The notes below the pieces were generated by a model. It did not search any database and was not told the origin of the DNA. It saw only the letters and a list, made by a program, of their open reading frames with translations. A program made the position numbers and the translations under genes. A stretch of 7,928 nucleotides of DNA from a bacterium. Lineage in GTDB: Bacteria; Krumholzibacteriota; Krumholzibacteria; LZORAL124-64-63. Shown in pieces: positions 5,880 through 7,928 of the stretch. Where the stretch lies: positions 1 through 7,928 of the forward strand of contig JAUUZX010000047.1 of NCBI GenBank assembly GCA_030592025.1. Direction: 5' to 3'. How positions within the stretch are numbered: position 1 is the first letter of the stretch; every line of letters begins with the position of its first letter.

Positions 5880-6818
5880 GTGGACCTGAACCTCGGCACA
5901 CCGACGGGAGATCTGCTGGGCGGGGCCCAGGCGAGCGCGGGGCAGGCCCGTCTGCGCCAGTTGGCCGGTTCGCTGGAGAAGAACGGCGAAACCCCCGAAG
6001 GCCTGGCCAAGGCAGCCAAGGAATTCGAGGCGGTCTTCCTCAACCAGCTCATGAAGTCCATGCGGGCCACGGTGCCCGAGAGCGAGCTCTTCAACGGCGG
6101 TGGCTCGACCAAGTTCTATCAGCAGATGCACGACGCCGAACTGGCCAATGCCCTGGCGTCCCATAACGGCGGCATGGGCATCACGGAACTCATCGTGCGG
6201 CAACTCTCGCGCCCTGAAGGGGTCGAGGTAACGCCGTCGGCTGCGGAGAGTACCGGGACGTCGGCCATGGAAATCCTCGGGCCCCTCGCTCCTTCCCCGG
6301 CGGCGGCGGCCGCGGCGTACCGGCGCCTGGGCGGCGAGCTCTCGGCGCGGGCGAAGGCCCTGGCTGCGGTCGGCGCGCCCACCGCGGCCGAGGCCGACAC
6401 GCTGTGGGTCCACGGCGAGGCCATCACGAGCGCGGCCCAACGGCACGGTGTTCCGTCGGCCCTCGTCCTGGCCGTGGTCATGGAGGAATCCGGCGGCAAT
6501 CCCCAGGCGGCTTCGCCCAAGGGGGCGGTTGGCCTCATGCAACTCATGCCGGCGACGGCCCGGGAGGTCGGCGTCGATGATCCCCGCGATCCCTCGCAGA
6601 ACCTCGACGGAGGTGCGCTCTACCTCTCACGGATGGTCAAACGGTACGACGGCGACCTCGAGCTGGCCCTGGCTGCTTACAACGCGGGCCCGGGTACGGT
6701 GGACCGGGCCGGGCGGGCCATACCGGCCTACCCGGAGACCGAACGCTACGTCGAGAAGGTCATGGCACGCTACCACCGCCTCGGTGGTGGCACGGAATTG
6801 GCGATAGACGGGCGATGA
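5880..6818 (+). CDS. flgJ: FlgJ: rod-binding domain fused to an SLT lytic transglycosylase
   Basis: Rod-assembly protein that probably also opens the peptidoglycan for the growing rod. Residues 40-110 are the FlgJ rod-binding domain (AAKEFEAVFLNQLMKSMR at 45-62, FYQQMHDAELANALA at 79-93, GMGITELIVRQLSR at 98-111). An Ala/Pro-rich linker (112-170, with six Ala in a row at 141-146) joins it to a Slt-type transglycosylase domain (175-300). Motifs there are VVMEESGGNPQAASPKGAVGLMQLMPATA (catalytic Glu203, the second Glu of EES) and LALAAYNAGPGTV (262-274). Enteric FlgJ instead carries an unrelated glucosaminidase-type domain. There is no signal peptide, as expected for a protein exported through the flagellar apparatus. 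The GTG start at 5880 has AGGAGA (5869-5874) overlapping the flgI stop. The 3' end contains the candidate promoter for flgN-flgK. Confidence 0.93.
   Translation: MDLNLGTPTGDLLGGAQASAGQARLRQLAGSLEKNGETPEGLAKAAKEFEAVFLNQLMKSMRATVPESELFNGGGSTKFYQQMHDAELANALASHNGGMGITELIVRQLSRPEGVEVTPSAAESTGTSAMEILGPLAPSPAAAAAAYRRLGGELSARAKALAAVGAPTAAEADTLWVHGEAITSAAQRHGVPSALVLAVVMEESGGNPQAASPKGAVGLMQLMPATAREVGVDDPRDPSQNLDGGALYLSRMVKRYDGDLELALAAYNAGPGTVDRAGRAIPAYPETERYVEKVMARYHRLGGGTELAIDGR
6772..6788. repeat. Inverted repeat abutting the internal sigma-54 site
   Basis: ACCACCG (6772-6778) and CGGTGGT (6782-6788) form perfect 7-bp arms around a 3-base centre, and the last base is the first base of the -24 element. 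It also codes for YHRLGG of FlgJ, so it may simply reflect GC-rich coding sequence. A regulatory role is possible but unsupported. Confidence 0.3.
6788..6802 (+). promoter_or_regulatory. Internal sigma-54 promoter for flgN-flgK
   Basis: TGGCACGGAATTGGC fits TGGCACG-N4-TTGC with one mismatch (the second T of TTGC is G). The GG (6789-6790) and GC (6801-6802) have the correct 10-base gap. With C6802 as -12, transcription would begin near 6814, about 45 nt before the flgN ATG. It lies in the last codons of flgJ, just before the one junction in the operon with a wider gap (40 bases). The position supports a real promoter, although coding constraint means chance cannot be excluded. Confidence 0.55.
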
Positions 6819-6843
6819 TACGCCGTCTCCCAGGATGATGGAG

Positions 6844-6850
6844 AGAGGAG
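6844..6850 (+). promoter_or_regulatory. Ribosome binding site that fixes the flgN start
   Basis: AGAGGAG lies 8 bases before ATG 6859. The upstream in-frame ATGs at 6835 and 6838 lack a comparable motif, so 6859 is the preferred start. Confidence 0.75.
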
Positions 6851-6858
6851 TCCAGCAC

Positions 6859-7383
6859 ATGCACACCCGCAAAGCCCGGCTTGTCGACGAGGATGGGCGC
6901 CTTCTGGCGTCGCTGCTCGAAGTCGAGGATGAGAACTATCGGCGCCTGCTACGGTTGGCCTGGCGGCAAAATAGTTACATGCGGCGGCAAGATGTGGACC
7001 GTCTGGAAGCCAACGCCAACGACTGGGCCCGCTGCCTGCCCTTGGCCAACGAGGCCCGGGGGGCCCGGGAAAAATTCGTCGTTGGGATCACCCGGGAGCT
7101 GGGCATGGCCCCCGGCCGCTCGACACGCGAATTGCTGCCGAGGCTGGAAGCGACCACCGGCGACCTCGTGCGCACGGCCCTCGGGAATCTCGACCGAACA
7201 ACCGCCAAATTGGCCCGTCAGAACGAATTGAATCGGCACCTGGCCGAGTTCTGTCTTGCGCTGGCCCGGGAAGAATCACGGATCTTCCGCGAGGTCCTGA
7301 CCGACGACCCGGCCGGTTGCTACGACAAGGACGCGTCGGCGCGGTCCATATCAAGCAGTCGCATGCTGGAAAAACAGGCTTGA
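6859..7383 (+). CDS. flgN: FlgN-type flagellar export chaperone
   Basis: Probable cytoplasmic chaperone that binds the junction proteins FlgK and FlgL and delivers them to the flagellar export gate. It has 174 residues, somewhat longer than the usual 140-160, is predicted to be almost entirely helical and charged, and has no signal peptide or membrane segment. The pattern L-L-x-x-L-L-x-x-E-x-x-x-Y-x-x-L-L at 15-31 and the later helix around 120-145 (ARQNELNRHLAEFCLALAREESRIF) fit the FlgN family, which is weakly conserved in sequence. The C-terminal 25-30 residues (YDKDASARSISSSRMLEKQ) look disordered and Ser-rich. Placement immediately before flgK is the usual site for flgN and supports the call. 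Other small helical flagellar proteins such as FlgM are less likely: FlgM is shorter and has a different C-terminal pattern. Confidence 0.75.
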   Translation: MHTRKARLVDEDGRLLASLLEVEDENYRRLLRLAWRQNSYMRRQDVDRLEANANDWARCLPLANEARGAREKFVVGITRELGMAPGRSTRELLPRLEATTGDLVRTALGNLDRTTAKLARQNELNRHLAEFCLALAREESRIFREVLTDDPAGCYDKDASARSISSSRMLEKQA

Positions 7384-7393
7384 GGAGAGACCC

Positions 7394-7928
7394 ATGTCCG
7401 GACTGAATTCCATCATGGACACGAGCTTGTCGGCACTCTTTGCCGCCCAGGCCGGCCTGGCGACGACGGGCCACAACATCGCCAACGCCAACAACCCGAA
7501 CTTCTCGCGCCAGCAGGTGCTTCTCAGCCCACGCCAGCCGGCCTACATGTCCTACGGGGCTATCGGCCGCGGCGTCAACATCGACGGCGTGCGCCGGGTC
7601 CAGGACGAGTTCGTCGCGGCGAACCTGCGCACCCAGTACGCGCGCATGGAATCCTATGCTGCGGTGGACTCGGCTCTCTACGAGGTCGAGGCCATTCTGG
7701 GCTCGGTGGACAACGACCACCTCGGTACGGCCATGACGGACTTCTTCAATTCCTGGAACAGCCTGGCCCAGCCCGCCATCAACGAGGACCTCAAGGGCAA
7801 CGTGGTGGCCGCCGCCGAGAGCCTGGTCCTGGATTTCCACCGCATGAACGACGCCCTGAACGACCTGGCGTCCAATATCGAGAGCAACCTCCACAGCGAA
7901 ATTGGCAACCTGAACCGTCTTCTCGAAT
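7394..7928 (+). CDS. flgK: Flagellar hook-filament junction protein FlgK, 3' end cut off
   Basis: First hook-associated protein, which joins the hook to the filament. The frame stays open from ATG 7394 to the window edge, giving 178 residues of a protein that is usually 450-650 long. The N-terminal signature is clear: SIMDTSLSALFAAQAGLATTGHNIANANNPNFSRQQV (6-42), where most homologues read NANTPGYSRQ. Next come IGRGVNIDGVRRVQDEFVAANLRTQ (57-81) and the FlgK-typical DFFNSWNSLAQPAINEDLKGNVVAAAESL (116-144). GAGGAG (7382-7387), overlapping the flgN stop TGA, lies 6 bases upstream of the start. flgL would be expected next, beyond the window. Confidence 0.95.
   Translation, partial: MSGLNSIMDTSLSALFAAQAGLATTGHNIANANNPNFSRQQVLLSPRQPAYMSYGAIGRGVNIDGVRRVQDEFVAANLRTQYARMESYAAVDSALYEVEAILGSVDNDHLGTAMTDFFNSWNSLAQPAINEDLKGNVVAAAESLVLDFHRMNDALNDLASNIESNLHSEIGNLNRLLE

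Noticed and set aside
1..7928. CRISPR arrays, tRNA or rRNA genes, insertion sequences, phage genes
   Set aside because: No regularly spaced repeats, tRNA-like cloverleaf, rRNA-like stretch, transposase or integrase motif was seen; nearly all of the window is explained by flagellar and signalling genes.

Overview
The window is a flagellar gene cluster, all on the + strand, from a GC-rich diderm (Gram-negative type) bacterium. FlgH and FlgI, the L- and P-ring proteins, imply an outer membrane and a peptidoglycan layer. The order flgF-flgG-flgA-flgH-flgI-flgJ-flgN-flgK, with flgA inside the rod/ring operon, resembles delta-proteobacterial-type clusters and some GC-rich candidate phyla. The taxon cannot be fixed from the sequence alone.

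Layout. Positions 1-1299 hold the 3' part of a soluble hybrid signalling protein (receiver, PAS-like domain, histidine kinase) whose start lies upstream of the window. Positions 1300-1573 are non-coding and look regulatory: a hairpin just after the kinase gene, two copies of a palindromic element 85 bp apart, and a near-consensus sigma-54 (-24/-12) promoter whose predicted start is about 36 nt before flgF. Positions 1574-6818 hold flgF and flgG (rod), flgA (P-ring chaperone), flgH (L ring), flgI (P ring) and flgJ (rod assembly, here carrying a lytic transglycosylase domain). The genes are separated by only 2-15 nt, and Shine-Dalgarno motifs often overlap the previous stop codon. A second near-consensus sigma-54 promoter lies inside the 3' end of flgJ, about 45 nt upstream of a FlgN-type chaperone gene. 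flgK (hook-filament junction) follows and runs off the right edge.

How it works together. FlgF and FlgG form the rod. FlgJ probably caps the rod and cuts a hole in the peptidoglycan. FlgA escorts FlgI into the P ring, and FlgH forms the L ring. FlgN then delivers the junction protein FlgK. The promoters suggest that both the rod/ring block and the junction block are sigma-54 controlled. The neighbouring PAS kinase is a candidate, unproven, for the kinase that controls the sigma-54 activator.

This is a recognisable flagellar locus rather than an unknown system. The points worth a second look are the twin palindromes with the two sigma-54 promoters, the FlgJ-SLT fusion, the FlgH with no lipobox, the absence of flgM between flgJ and flgN, and the linked hybrid kinase.
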